64,000 nt of DNA, taken from contig CACBMB010000004.1 of NCBI GenBank assembly GCA_902540275.1, positions 1 to 64,000 on the forward strand, written 5' to 3'. This document shows positions 30,532-39,773 of this stretch, in pieces. The notes under the pieces were generated by a model. That model had not been told where the DNA came from. It was given only the letters and a program-made list of their open reading frames with translations, and ran no database searches. This DNA comes from an uncultured Pelagibacteraceae bacterium. GTDB lineage: Bacteria > Pseudomonadota > Alphaproteobacteria > Pelagibacterales > Pelagibacteraceae. Position 1 is the first letter of the stretch. Each line of letters starts with the position of its first letter. The translations under genes were made by a program, and so were the position numbers.

Positions 30532-31145
30532 TCCTTAAGTCAAAAATTTGTGGAGTTTCAGACTCTAAAATATTAGATTTTATAGTTAATCACAAACACC
30601 CACCACAATTTATAGGCTTTATTGTAAATTACCCAAAATCAAAAAGATATGTTGATATTAAAAAATTAAAGGATCTTATGAAAATTAAAAAAAAAAATTC
30701 CTTTTATGTTGCAGTCCTTGTAAATCCAAATCAGTATATTCTAGAGGAAATTAAGGATTTACCGTTTGATTATTATCAACTTTATGATTGTGATCTTTAT
30801 AAAGTAAAATCAATAAAAAAAAAATATAAAAAAAAAATTATTACTGCAATAACTATAAAAGATAAAGGAGACGAAAATAAATATAAAAAGTTTGCTGATG
30901 TAACGGATATTTATTTATTTGATAGTAAGGGTTATGAAAATAGTATGTCATTTGATCACGCACTTATAGAAAATTTAAATTTGAATAAAGAAGTTATGAT
31001 TGCCGGTAACATTCAAATTGACGATACTCTTGAAAATTTAAAAAAAATAGCACATATTATTGATATATCTGGTGGATTAGAAACTGATGGATTAAAAGAT
31101 ATTTCCAAAATAGAAATTTTTTTAAATAAAATGAAAAATTTATAA
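30528..31145 (+). CDS. trpF: Phosphoribosylanthranilate isomerase (divergent)
   Basis: SKICGVSD start, TIM-barrel size, MIAGNI and IDISGGLETDGLKD; directly upstream of trpBA. Confidence 0.9.
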   Translation: MILKSKICGVSDSKILDFIVNHKHPPQFIGFIVNYPKSKRYVDIKKLKDLMKIKKKNSFYVAVLVNPNQYILEEIKDLPFDYYQLYDCDLYKVKSIKKKYKKKIITAITIKDKGDENKYKKFADVTDIYLFDSKGYENSMSFDHALIENLNLNKEVMIAGNIQIDDTLENLKKIAHIIDISGGLETDGLKDISKIEIFLNKMKNL

Positions 31146-31146
31146 C

Positions 31147-32376
31147 ATGAAATTAAAAAAAAAAGTTCCCTTAATTGATCAACATGACAAATATGGATTT
31201 TGGGGTGGAAAATTTGGTGGAAGCTTTATTCCTGAAACTCTCAAAAAACCAATTGAAGATTTAACAATAAAATTTGAAAAACTAAGAAAAGATAAAAAAT
31301 TCATTAAAAAAAGAGATTTTTATTTTCAGAATTACGTAGGTTCTCCAACATCTTTTGTTAAATTAGAAAATCTATCTAGCTATCTTGGAGGAGCACAGGT
31401 CTGGGCAAAAGTTGTTTCCGAAGCTAATGGTGGAGCTCATAAAATATACAATGCTACCGTTCATGCTTTAATATGTAAGGCCATGGGTAAAAAATACATC
31501 GTTGGTGATACCGGGGCTGGATATGCAGGCAAAATGTTAAGCATGGCTGCTAAAAAATTTGGTCTCAGATGTAAAATTTTTATGGGCGCAAAAGATATTC
31601 AAAGACAAAAACCTAATTGTGATGCGATGAGAAAAAACGGTGCTGAAATTATACCTGTTTATTCTGGAAGCCAAACTCTAGTTGATGCTGTAAGTGAATG
31701 TATGAGATATTGGGTATCGAACTGTGATAATACACATATGTGTGTGGGATCAACAGTTGGGCCAAATATTTTTGTTAAAATTTGTGGTTGGAGTACAGCT
31801 CAAATTTCTAGGGAATTAAAGAATCAATTAATAAAAGAATTTAAAAAAATGCCAAAAATAATTAAACTCATCAATTGTGTAGGAGGCGGTAGTTCTGCTT
31901 ATGGTTTTTGGAGTGAATTTATTGATTATAATAAAAAACAGATTGAATTAATTGGCGTAGAAGCAGGTGGTCCAAAAAATTCAAAATTACATGCTGCACC
32001 TTTAAGTAGAAACGCTAAAATTGGAATTCTCCATGGTGCAGCCTCTTATGTTTGTCAAAATAATGAAGGTCAAATTCACGAAACAGAGTCCATTAGTGCT
32101 GGTCTAGATTATCCTGGAGTAAGTCCAATACATTGTTTTTTAAAAGATACTAAAAGAGCAAGGTATACTTTTGCAACTGATGAAGAAGCTTTAAATGCAT
32201 ATAAGTTAGTAACAAAATTTGAAAAATTAAATCCTAGTTTAGAACCTAGTCATGCCTTTGCAGAGGCAATTAAAATTGCTCCAAAATTAAGTAAAGAGAC
32301 AATTTGTATTGTGAACTCTTGTGGGGATGCAAAAAAAGATAGGGATATATTAAAACAAAGGTTAGGAAAATATTAA
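31147..32376 (+). CDS. trpB: Tryptophan synthase subunit beta
   Basis: YGFWGGKFGGSFIPETL, NGGAHKIYNATVHALI (PLP Lys), GGGSSAYG. Confidence 0.97.
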   Translation: MKLKKKVPLIDQHDKYGFWGGKFGGSFIPETLKKPIEDLTIKFEKLRKDKKFIKKRDFYFQNYVGSPTSFVKLENLSSYLGGAQVWAKVVSEANGGAHKIYNATVHALICKAMGKKYIVGDTGAGYAGKMLSMAAKKFGLRCKIFMGAKDIQRQKPNCDAMRKNGAEIIPVYSGSQTLVDAVSECMRYWVSNCDNTHMCVGSTVGPNIFVKICGWSTAQISRELKNQLIKEFKKMPKIIKLINCVGGGSSAYGFWSEFIDYNKKQIELIGVEAGGPKNSKLHAAPLSRNAKIGILHGAASYVCQNNEGQIHETESISAGLDYPGVSPIHCFLKDTKRARYTFATDEEALNAYKLVTKFEKLNPSLEPSHAFAEAIKIAPKLSKETICIVNSCGDAKKDRDILKQRLGKY

Positions 32377-33179
32377 TGAATAATTCTTTAATTCATCAAA
32401 CATTCAAAATTACAAAAAATGAAAATAGACCAGCTCTACTCACATATACTGTTGCTGGAGATAATACAAAAAAAAAATCATTGGAAATTCTCAAATCAAT
32501 TTCTAATTATGCAGATATTTGTGAATTGGGTTTTCCTCACAACACTCCTATTGCTGATGGCGGTCAGATCCAAACTAGTGCTTACCGGGCTATAAAAAAC
32601 GGAATTAAAATAAATGATGTTTTTTCGATTGTAACTCAATTTAAAAAACTCAAGAAAAACAAACCAATTATTTTGATGGGTTATTATAATATGATTTATC
32701 AATATGATGAAAATAAATTCATTAAAAAATGTCAAAAGTCGAAAGTAGACGGTCTCATAGTTGTAGATTTACCATTTCCTGAAAATAAAACTTTTGCTAA
32801 AAAATGTAAAAAAAAAAATATTAATTTTATTCAACTTATTTCACCCACTACATCAAGAATACGTTTAAAACAAATTATCAAAAATTCTCATGATATGATT
32901 TATTATATTAGTATGCTATCCACAACTGGAGGAAAATTGAAAGTTTCTCCAAAAAAAATATTAGAGGAATATTCAAAAATAAAAAAACAAAATTCATCTA
33001 AAAACGTAGTTATAGGATTCGGAATAACTGAAAAAACCATAAATTCTCTTAAAAAAGCTGACGGATTAGTTGTTGGAAGTGCAATTTGTAAGGAAATAAC
33101 TAACTCAATTAAAAAAAGACAAAATGCTGTCACAAATGTTACTAATGTAGTGAAAAGATTAAAAAATAAAATTAAATGA
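32376..33179 (+). CDS. trpA: Tryptophan synthase subunit alpha
   Basis: ICELGFPHNTPIADGGQIQ, YYISMLSTTGG. Confidence 0.96.
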   Translation: MNNSLIHQTFKITKNENRPALLTYTVAGDNTKKKSLEILKSISNYADICELGFPHNTPIADGGQIQTSAYRAIKNGIKINDVFSIVTQFKKLKKNKPIILMGYYNMIYQYDENKFIKKCQKSKVDGLIVVDLPFPENKTFAKKCKKKNINFIQLISPTTSRIRLKQIIKNSHDMIYYISMLSTTGGKLKVSPKKILEEYSKIKKQNSSKNVVIGFGITEKTINSLKKADGLVVGSAICKEITNSIKKRQNAVTNVTNVVKRLKNKIK

Positions 33180-34111
33180 ACTGGATAACAAAAATAATCA
33201 AAGCAGGGGAAAAAATTAAATCTGCTATCCACAAAAGAGCTACTAAAGAGGATATAGCTAATAGTGATTGGACTTCTTGTTGTAAAGGACCAATTTTAAA
33301 AAAAGATTTAGAGGACAACCTTTGGGTTTGTCCTGAACCTGAGTGCAATAAACATCATCGAATAAGTCCGAAACAAAGATTTGATATCTTGTTTGGAAAA
33401 AATAACTATGAAGTGTTTAAAACACCGATTCCAAAAGATGATCCTTTGAATTGGACTGACTCAAAATCATATAAAGATAGATTAAAAGCTGCTAGAAAAA
33501 AAACTGGACTAGATTGTGGAATGATGGTTGTTAGCGGATCAATCAATAATATTAAAATTACTGCAGTAGCATCAGATTTTGACTTTCTGGGTGCCTCAAT
33601 AGCTGCTGCTGAGGGAGAGGCTTTCTTGTATGGAATTCAACATGCTATTGAAAACCAAACACCCTTTTTATGTGTGAGTGCTGGAGGTGGAATGAGAATG
33701 ATGGAGAGTTTAATTTCTTTATCGCAGATGACCAGAACAACTTTAGCAATTAATGAGTTAAAAAAAAATAATCTTCCTTATTTAGTTTGCATTACAGATC
33801 CTACTGCAGGTGGAATTACAGCATCTTATGCAATGTTAGGAGATATTCATATCGCTGAACCCGGTGCTCTAATAGCTTTTGCAGGAGCTCGTGTGATCCA
33901 AGGAACTGTTAAAGAAGAACTTCCAGAAGGGTTTCAAAAAAGTGAGTATGTTGAAAAAACAGGATTTGTAGACTTAATTGTCGAAAGAAAAAATCTATCA
34001 GAAAAAATTGGAACTTTATTATCGATATTGTTAAAGAAAAATTCTGTTATAAGTTCTGAAGAAAATGAAACTTCAGAAAATAGTCAATCGCTTACAAAAG
34101 CTGCATCCTAA
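33176..34111 (+). CDS. accD: Acetyl-CoA carboxylase carboxyltransferase subunit beta
   Basis: Zn-finger-like N-terminus, FDFLGASIAAAEGEAF, SAGGGMRMMESLISLSQM, ITDPTAGGITASYAMLGD. Confidence 0.96.
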   Translation: MNWITKIIKAGEKIKSAIHKRATKEDIANSDWTSCCKGPILKKDLEDNLWVCPEPECNKHHRISPKQRFDILFGKNNYEVFKTPIPKDDPLNWTDSKSYKDRLKAARKKTGLDCGMMVVSGSINNIKITAVASDFDFLGASIAAAEGEAFLYGIQHAIENQTPFLCVSAGGGMRMMESLISLSQMTRTTLAINELKKNNLPYLVCITDPTAGGITASYAMLGDIHIAEPGALIAFAGARVIQGTVKEELPEGFQKSEYVEKTGFVDLIVERKNLSEKIGTLLSILLKKNSVISSEENETSENSQSLTKAAS

Positions 34112-35333
34112 AGAAATTGATCTTAGTTTAGATCGTATAAAACTTCTTTGTGAAAAATTAGGAAATCCGCAAGATGAAATAAATTGTATCCAAGTCTGTG
34201 GTACAAATGGAAAAGGAAGCACAATTTCTTTTTTAAGATCAATTCTTAAAGAGGCTAATATTAAATGTAATATTTATACCTCGCCTCATGTCAAATGTAT
34301 TAATGAAAGATTTATATACAATGATGAAATGATAAATGACGATGATCTTTCGAATTTATTAAATGAAATTGAGGAAACTAATAATGGTCAACCTTTAACA
34401 TATTTTGAGGCTCTTACAGCTGCATTCTTTCATGGATGTAAAAAGTATAAACAGAATCTAGTCATTGCAGAATTTGGTCTATTTGGAAGGGGTGATGCTG
34501 TTAATATTCTAAAAAAAAATCTTTGTAATATAGTGACTTCTTGTAGTGAAGATCACTTAGATTGGTTACCAAAAAATCATAGAACTATTGAAAGAATTAT
34601 CTTCGAAAAAACCTCATCCTTACTCAACTCAAATATAGTAGTTGCAAAACAAAGCTCTGATAAAATTACAGAATGTATTAAAAAGAATATCTCTAAAAAT
34701 AGTGCTAATAAATATTACTTTAAAGAAAATTATAACTTTGTTTTAAAAGAAAATGATTTCTTTTATTATGAAGATAAATATGGAAATTTAAAAATTCCTA
34801 GACCAAATTTAAATGGTCAATTTCAAATCGAAAATGCATCTACAGCTATTGCAACATTAAGAATTTTAGATGATATAAAAATTAAGGACCAACACATAAT
34901 TAATGGAATTCAAAAAGCATATAATATTGCTAGATTGGAGGAGATTAAATCTGGTAAAATTAAAGATCTAGTTAAAAACAATAGACTAATTCTAGATTCA
35001 TCACATAACCCAGGAGGAGCAAAAGTTCTTAATGAATATCTGCAAACTCTAGATTGCAACAAGCATGTAATTATTGGAATGATGGCCAATAAAGATCATA
35101 AAAAATATATATCTTATTTCAAAAATATTTCCTCTTTAACAACAATTGATATTCCTAATCAACCAAACGCGATTAGTGGAAAAGAGTTAAAAGATAAATT
35201 TAAAGATTTCCCTAATGTTCAGTACAAAAAAAACATCAAAGATGCTATTCAATCAATACCTTTAAAAGAAAATGATTTATTATTAATTACAGGTTCTTTG
35301 TATTTGAGTGGAGAATTTTTTAATTTGAATTAA
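34065..35333 (+). CDS. folC: Bifunctional folylpolyglutamate synthase/dihydrofolate synthase
   Basis: LHPKEIDLSLDRIKLL, CGTNGKGSTISFL, DSSHNPGGAK; overlaps accD by 47 nt. Confidence 0.95.
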   Translation: MKLQKIVNRLQKLHPKEIDLSLDRIKLLCEKLGNPQDEINCIQVCGTNGKGSTISFLRSILKEANIKCNIYTSPHVKCINERFIYNDEMINDDDLSNLLNEIEETNNGQPLTYFEALTAAFFHGCKKYKQNLVIAEFGLFGRGDAVNILKKNLCNIVTSCSEDHLDWLPKNHRTIERIIFEKTSSLLNSNIVVAKQSSDKITECIKKNISKNSANKYYFKENYNFVLKENDFFYYEDKYGNLKIPRPNLNGQFQIENASTAIATLRILDDIKIKDQHIINGIQKAYNIARLEEIKSGKIKDLVKNNRLILDSSHNPGGAKVLNEYLQTLDCNKHVIIGMMANKDHKKYISYFKNISSLTTIDIPNQPNAISGKELKDKFKDFPNVQYKKNIKDAIQSIPLKENDLLLITGSLYLSGEFFNLN

Positions 35334-35647
35334 ATATTTTTTTCTAAAAATTCTTTCATATTACTTTCTGGAACTCCACCAACTTTTCTATCAACCTCAA
35401 TACCTTTTTTGTAGATTATAACTGTTGGCACACCTCTAATTCCTGCGGCACTTCCTGTATTTATTCCACCATCCTCAATGTCTGCATAATAAAAGCCTGC
35501 TTTACCTTTGTATTCATCAGCCAGTTTATCCATGATTGGTTTAAGAGCTTTACAAGGACCGCACCATGCAGCACTAAATTGAATTACTGAAATATCTTCA
35601 TTTTTGATTTTACTATCAAAATCTTCATCTTTAAAATCTGTAAGCAT
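35330..35647 (-). CDS. trxA: Thioredoxin
   Basis: FSAAWCGPCKALKPIMDKLA, IRGVPTVIIYKKG. Confidence 0.95.
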   Translation of the reverse strand: MLTDFKDEDFDSKIKNEDISVIQFSAAWCGPCKALKPIMDKLADEYKGKAGFYYADIEDGGINTGSAAGIRGVPTVIIYKKGIEVDRKVGGVPESNMKEFLEKNI

Positions 35648-35681
35648 ATGATCTATCTATAATTATTATCATCAATGTCAA

Positions 35682-37118
35682 CTAGGCTATTTCATATTTT
35701 TTTTCAATAGACATTATAAATTGATTAATTTCATCAAGTTTTTTAAGTTCTTCCTCATTGTCATTATTTGATGCTTGATCTCTTAAGTAATCAATTTCTG
35801 TGTAGGCCATATTAACTGTTTGCCACTTTTCTTTATTTTTACTTAAAATTCTTCTCGCAATTTCGCTTTTAATATTTCTATATAAATCAGGTGGTAAAAT
35901 ATGCGGCGCTTCTTGGTAAATAATTTTTTGACCAAACCAACTACATCTTTTATCTGTAAATTTATCTAGCATTCTTAATTTCTCTTCCCAAGATGAACTA
36001 TGCCAGATTTTGAACAAAGCAGTATCTTTATTAGGTATAAATTTTTCGTATAGAGTCTCCTCCGGTAATAAATCTTCTTGTGTTTTAGTTTGTTCTTTTT
36101 CTTCTGCTGCTTCTCTATGAATAGTTTGAATATTTTTACAAAAATTTTCACTATTTCTAACTAAATATGCTCTTTTTTTAATTGTCTCTAAATCTAAATC
36201 TGAATATGGCTTTTGTTTTAAAGCAAACTGTTTATCCAAAACTACTGGGGCTTTATTTGTTTTTAAAACTCTTAGAGCTTTGGGACTCATTTTTTTTAGA
36301 ACATCCTTAAGTTGATTAACAGGTAAATTTAATAATGGTTCTGGATCTCTACGACAGTCCCACAAATATCCCCATGAAGCATAGGATGGATGAAAGGAAT
36401 GTTTGGAGTGTAATGAACAACCAAGATACATCATATTTCTTCCCTTTACGTTTTCAAAAATAGAGTAAATCCCCTCATTTTTTAAAAGTGTTTCTACACT
36501 TGATTTTGTTGATGTTTTTAAAAATTCTTCCCAATTTTCTTTATGTTTATCTTTAATGATCCTTAAAACCTTTAAAGCAGTATATGCATCATGATAAGCT
36601 GTGTGTTGTTGAGAAGTATCAAATCCTTGCATTCTAGCTAATGCTTCTAAAGCTAGGCTTGGATTTCCAGCCTCCGTTAATTCAGTTTTTAAAGTTTCAG
36701 AATTTAAAGTTTGAGCTGCTCTTGCAATATGCAAACCATCATGTTCTTTATTTGGTGAAGAATGAGTAGCATACGGATATCTATTTCCTTTAAAAAAATT
36801 GAAATGAAACATTCTTCTATCAAAATTTAAATTTGACCAACCCATAAACGTTGCAGGAGCACATTTTGTAAAAAAATTCTCAACTGCACCTAAAAAATCA
36901 TAATGTGAATAATTACCTTTTGTTAATAGATCTATACTTGTCGAATTAACTAGTAATGCTTTAGCACTAGGTACTTCTCCCTCGGGCATTCGTCCTCGTA
37001 TGTTTAATTTTCCGATTTCTTTTAAATTCTTATCAACAACAACTGCTCCAACTTCAATTATAGAACCCCAAATAGTACTATTAGTTGTTTCAGTATCGTA
37101 AATTACAATTTTATCCAT
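35682..37118 (-). CDS. sbcB: Exodeoxyribonuclease I
   Basis: DEDDh pattern (IYDTETTNS, GWSNLNFDRRMF, HTAYHDAYTALKVL) with ExoI-type C-terminal extension. Confidence 0.85.
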   Translation of the reverse strand: MDKIVIYDTETTNSTIWGSIIEVGAVVVDKNLKEIGKLNIRGRMPEGEVPSAKALLVNSTSIDLLTKGNYSHYDFLGAVENFFTKCAPATFMGWSNLNFDRRMFHFNFFKGNRYPYATHSSPNKEHDGLHIARAAQTLNSETLKTELTEAGNPSLALEALARMQGFDTSQQHTAYHDAYTALKVLRIIKDKHKENWEEFLKTSTKSSVETLLKNEGIYSIFENVKGRNMMYLGCSLHSKHSFHPSYASWGYLWDCRRDPEPLLNLPVNQLKDVLKKMSPKALRVLKTNKAPVVLDKQFALKQKPYSDLDLETIKKRAYLVRNSENFCKNIQTIHREAAEEKEQTKTQEDLLPEETLYEKFIPNKDTALFKIWHSSSWEEKLRMLDKFTDKRCSWFGQKIIYQEAPHILPPDLYRNIKSEIARRILSKNKEKWQTVNMAYTEIDYLRDQASNNDNEEELKKLDEINQFIMSIEKKYEIA

Positions 37119-37123
37119 TTTTT

Positions 37124-37810
37124 TTAACCCAAGTTATTCATTTCATTAAATTTTTTTAATCTACCTAAAAATAAATTTTGATAAGTAATTAATTCAGGGC
37201 CTTGAATTTTAAATTCTTGAAACAAATTATCTACTGTGCAAACAAGTATAACACAAGCTGTGACATTTGAATTGTAAACAACATTGTGTGCTAAAGAATA
37301 AGCTGCAGTTTGTAAAAACCATGAGTCTATGTATTCAGCTTTTTTTGGTTTATTGGATTGTTTAAAATCAATTATTGTTTCTTTTCCTTCATATACTCCT
37401 ACACAATCAGCAGTGCCTGCATACTTTTCAGGATAATACATTGTGCATTCAACACCATATATTTCGTCTAATCTGTTCGTTAAACCCTTATCAATAATTT
37501 CTTTAGCCATTTTTTTGTATTGTTCATTATCTTCAAAAAAACTTAAATTTTCTCTACCTAAAAGAAAAGACTCTAAATAGCTGTGCATCTGTGAACCTCT
37601 GCTACTTGCAGCTTTTGTAATTGCTTCAGCTTCTTTATGGCCAGTTCTTTCTCTCCAATTTGCTAAAGCAGCTTTATCTTCTTCGGACTTTGTTGCATCA
37701 AGAATTGAAGTAACACTAGGTAACTTCGTTTCTCCTAATACGTATCTTCTTATTCCATCTTCTGTAGCTCTTGATGATGTAGGATAATTGTATTTCTTAT
37801 TCCAACGCAT
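37124..37810 (-). CDS. PD-(D/E)XK nuclease, MGME1/phage-exonuclease-like
   Basis: RGSQMHSYLESFLLG, YGVECTMYYPEKYAGTADCVGVYEGKETIIDFKQSNKPKK...LQTAAYSLAHN; start set to internal ATG (MRWNKKYNYP) rather than track start 37888. Confidence 0.75.
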   Translation of the reverse strand: MRWNKKYNYPTSSRATEDGIRRYVLGETKLPSVTSILDATKSEEDKAALANWRERTGHKEAEAITKAASSRGSQMHSYLESFLLGRENLSFFEDNEQYKKMAKEIIDKGLTNRLDEIYGVECTMYYPEKYAGTADCVGVYEGKETIIDFKQSNKPKKAEYIDSWFLQTAAYSLAHNVVYNSNVTACVILVCTVDNLFQEFKIQGPELITYQNLFLGRLKKFNEMNNLG

Positions 37811-37847
37811 GTGATTTCTTATAGTCGGTATTATCTGAAAAAAGAAA

Positions 37848-38942
37848 TTATTTTTTAAGTTGTTTATTTCTTTCAACAAAACTCTCAACGTTCTCTGTCA
37901 GTACAGCTTTTTCAACTTGCTCGGGATCCTTTATATTTTCTAATGTTCTGCTAATTGATCTTGCATCAGTACCAAACTTATCTACTACACTCATTGCCTC
38001 TTCTAATTTTTTTCTAAGAGTAATAATATTATCAAAATGTTTTCCAAATCTTGTAGTGATAGTTTTAAGGTGGTTATATATTTCTGTAGCTCCCTTTTGA
38101 ACTTTCAGCGATTGAAAACCCATATGTAAGGATTGTAAATAAGCTGAGAGAGTATTAGGGCCAGAAATTACTACCTTATATTTCTTCATTAATTCTTGAG
38201 TTAATAACTCTTTAGTACTTGGATCTTGATATTCTGTTAGCTCTTTGTAAAGACTTTCAGTTGGGGCATACACTATTGCAAAATCTGTTGTTTTAGGTGG
38301 AACAATATATTTTTCCATAACGCTTTTTGCTTTAGCCTTAAATGCACTTGCTAATTTTGTTCTAGCATCTGCAACTGCTTTTTTATCATCTGCATCATAA
38401 GCATCGGTAATAGCTTTAAATTTTTCTACAGGAAAATGAGAGTCTACCGGAACTAAAACATCACCTTGTAGCTTGATTGCAAATTCCACATTTTCACTTG
38501 TATCTTCTTTCATCTTAACATTCGTCATAAATTGAGATGCAGGCAACAAATCTTTTATTAAAGCATCCAAAGAATACTCTGCTAAAGTTCCATACTTTTT
38601 CACCCCTGCTAAAATTTTAGTTATCCCCTCTTGGCTTTGGTTTAATAATTTTACTTGTTCATTGAAGTTACCAACCTTCTCATCAACTTTAGTAAGAGCC
38701 TCAGTCATATCCTTGGTAACACCAGTTGATAACGAATTAAATGAGTTAGACATAGAACTTAGAGATGTATTAATCGTAAAATTTAAGCTGTCTTTTAATC
38801 TTATAATTTCAGCATTTAAATTTGCTATTTCATCATTATCTACATCTTTTATTTTAGATCTAATATTTAAATATAAACTAGCTAATGTCGCTCCAAATAT
38901 AAGTATTAAGATTATTAATAAAATTGTGTCCATGATTCGCAA
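37848..38942 (-). CDS. rmuC: DNA recombination protein RmuC
   Basis: N-terminal TM plus coiled coil, then VDSHFPVEKFKAI, YAPTESLYKEL, VVISGPNTLSAYLQSLHMGFQSL. Confidence 0.92.
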   Translation of the reverse strand: MRIMDTILLIILILIFGATLASLYLNIRSKIKDVDNDEIANLNAEIIRLKDSLNFTINTSLSSMSNSFNSLSTGVTKDMTEALTKVDEKVGNFNEQVKLLNQSQEGITKILAGVKKYGTLAEYSLDALIKDLLPASQFMTNVKMKEDTSENVEFAIKLQGDVLVPVDSHFPVEKFKAITDAYDADDKKAVADARTKLASAFKAKAKSVMEKYIVPPKTTDFAIVYAPTESLYKELTEYQDPSTKELLTQELMKKYKVVISGPNTLSAYLQSLHMGFQSLKVQKGATEIYNHLKTITTRFGKHFDNIITLRKKLEEAMSVVDKFGTDARSISRTLENIKDPEQVEKAVLTENVESFVERNKQLKK

Positions 38943-38963
38943 CTTGTATTATAAGGGATTTTT

Positions 38964-39095
38964 ATGGAATATTATCTTATTTTAAAAATAATATTTGGCT
39001 TAGGTATTATAATTGCAGCCTACGCGATTATTAGAAATTTAGATATTATAAAAATTATTCTGATTTATTTTAAAGATAAATTACTCAGAAAGTAG
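38964..39095 (+). CDS. Putative 43-aa single-pass membrane protein (MEYYLILKIIFGLGIIIAAYAIIRNLDIIKIILIYFKDKLLRK)
   Basis: ORF read directly in the rmuC/hisG intergenic region, opposite strand; 15-nt overlap with hisG 3' end; not in ORF track. Confidence 0.4.
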   Translation: MEYYLILKIIFGLGIIIAAYAIIRNLDIIKIILIYFKDKLLRK

Positions 39096-39773
39096 TTCAA
39101 TCAAGTTTTTAAATCCCTTTTTTTTACTATTTCTTTTAGAGCTAAAAATACATGCTTGGGACTTTAAGATTTCACCATCTTTCAAAATACGTAAATTATT
39201 TGCTTTAAGAGTTTCACCTGTAGAAGTAATATCAGTAATCAATTCAGCTGAACCAGTAAAAGGATAAGCTTCCGTTGCCCCCAAACTGTCCACTAATTTG
39301 AATTGAGTAACACCTTTTGAAAACAAAAATTCTCTTGTTAAATTTGGATACTTAGTTGCAACTCTCAATCTTTTTTTCTTTTTATCTCTAAATTCAAAAG
39401 CAATTTCCTCAAGATCAGCTATCGTTTGAACATCGATCCAAGGATCTGGTATAGCTACAACAAGATTAGCATTTCCAAAATTAAGTTTTTTAACAATACT
39501 TATCTTATCTTGAATGTTAATTTTACTTTCTTTTAGTAAATCAAAACCAGAAAAACCAATATCTAAAGAACTATCGCCTAATCTCTCAATAATTTCTCTT
39601 GCATGTAAATATAAAATTTTAATATTAGATTTATTTTTAATAGATCCTATTAAATCTCTTTCTCCACGCTCAGAAATAAGCTTTAATCTTTTTTTAATAA
39701 AAATTTTTAAAACATCTTTCCTTAATCTTCCTTTACTTGGTATTCCTATGTTTATTACATTTTTCATAATCAA
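39081..39773 (-). CDS. hisG: ATP phosphoribosyltransferase, short form catalytic subunit
   Basis: NIGIPSKGRLRKD, LVDSLGATEAYPFTGSAELITDITSTGETLKANNL. Confidence 0.95.
   Translation of the reverse strand: MIMKNVINIGIPSKGRLRKDVLKIFIKKRLKLISERGERDLIGSIKNKSNIKILYLHAREIIERLGDSSLDIGFSGFDLLKESKINIQDKISIVKKLNFGNANLVVAIPDPWIDVQTIADLEEIAFEFRDKKKKRLRVATKYPNLTREFLFSKGVTQFKLVDSLGATEAYPFTGSAELITDITSTGETLKANNLRILKDGEILKSQACIFSSKRNSKKKGFKNLIELLSE

Noticed and set aside
37811-37888. Extended N-terminus of the PD-(D/E)XK nuclease overlapping rmuC
   Set aside because: The 26 upstream residues overlap rmuC coding sequence and do not look like part of the fold; the internal ATG at 37810 is preferred.
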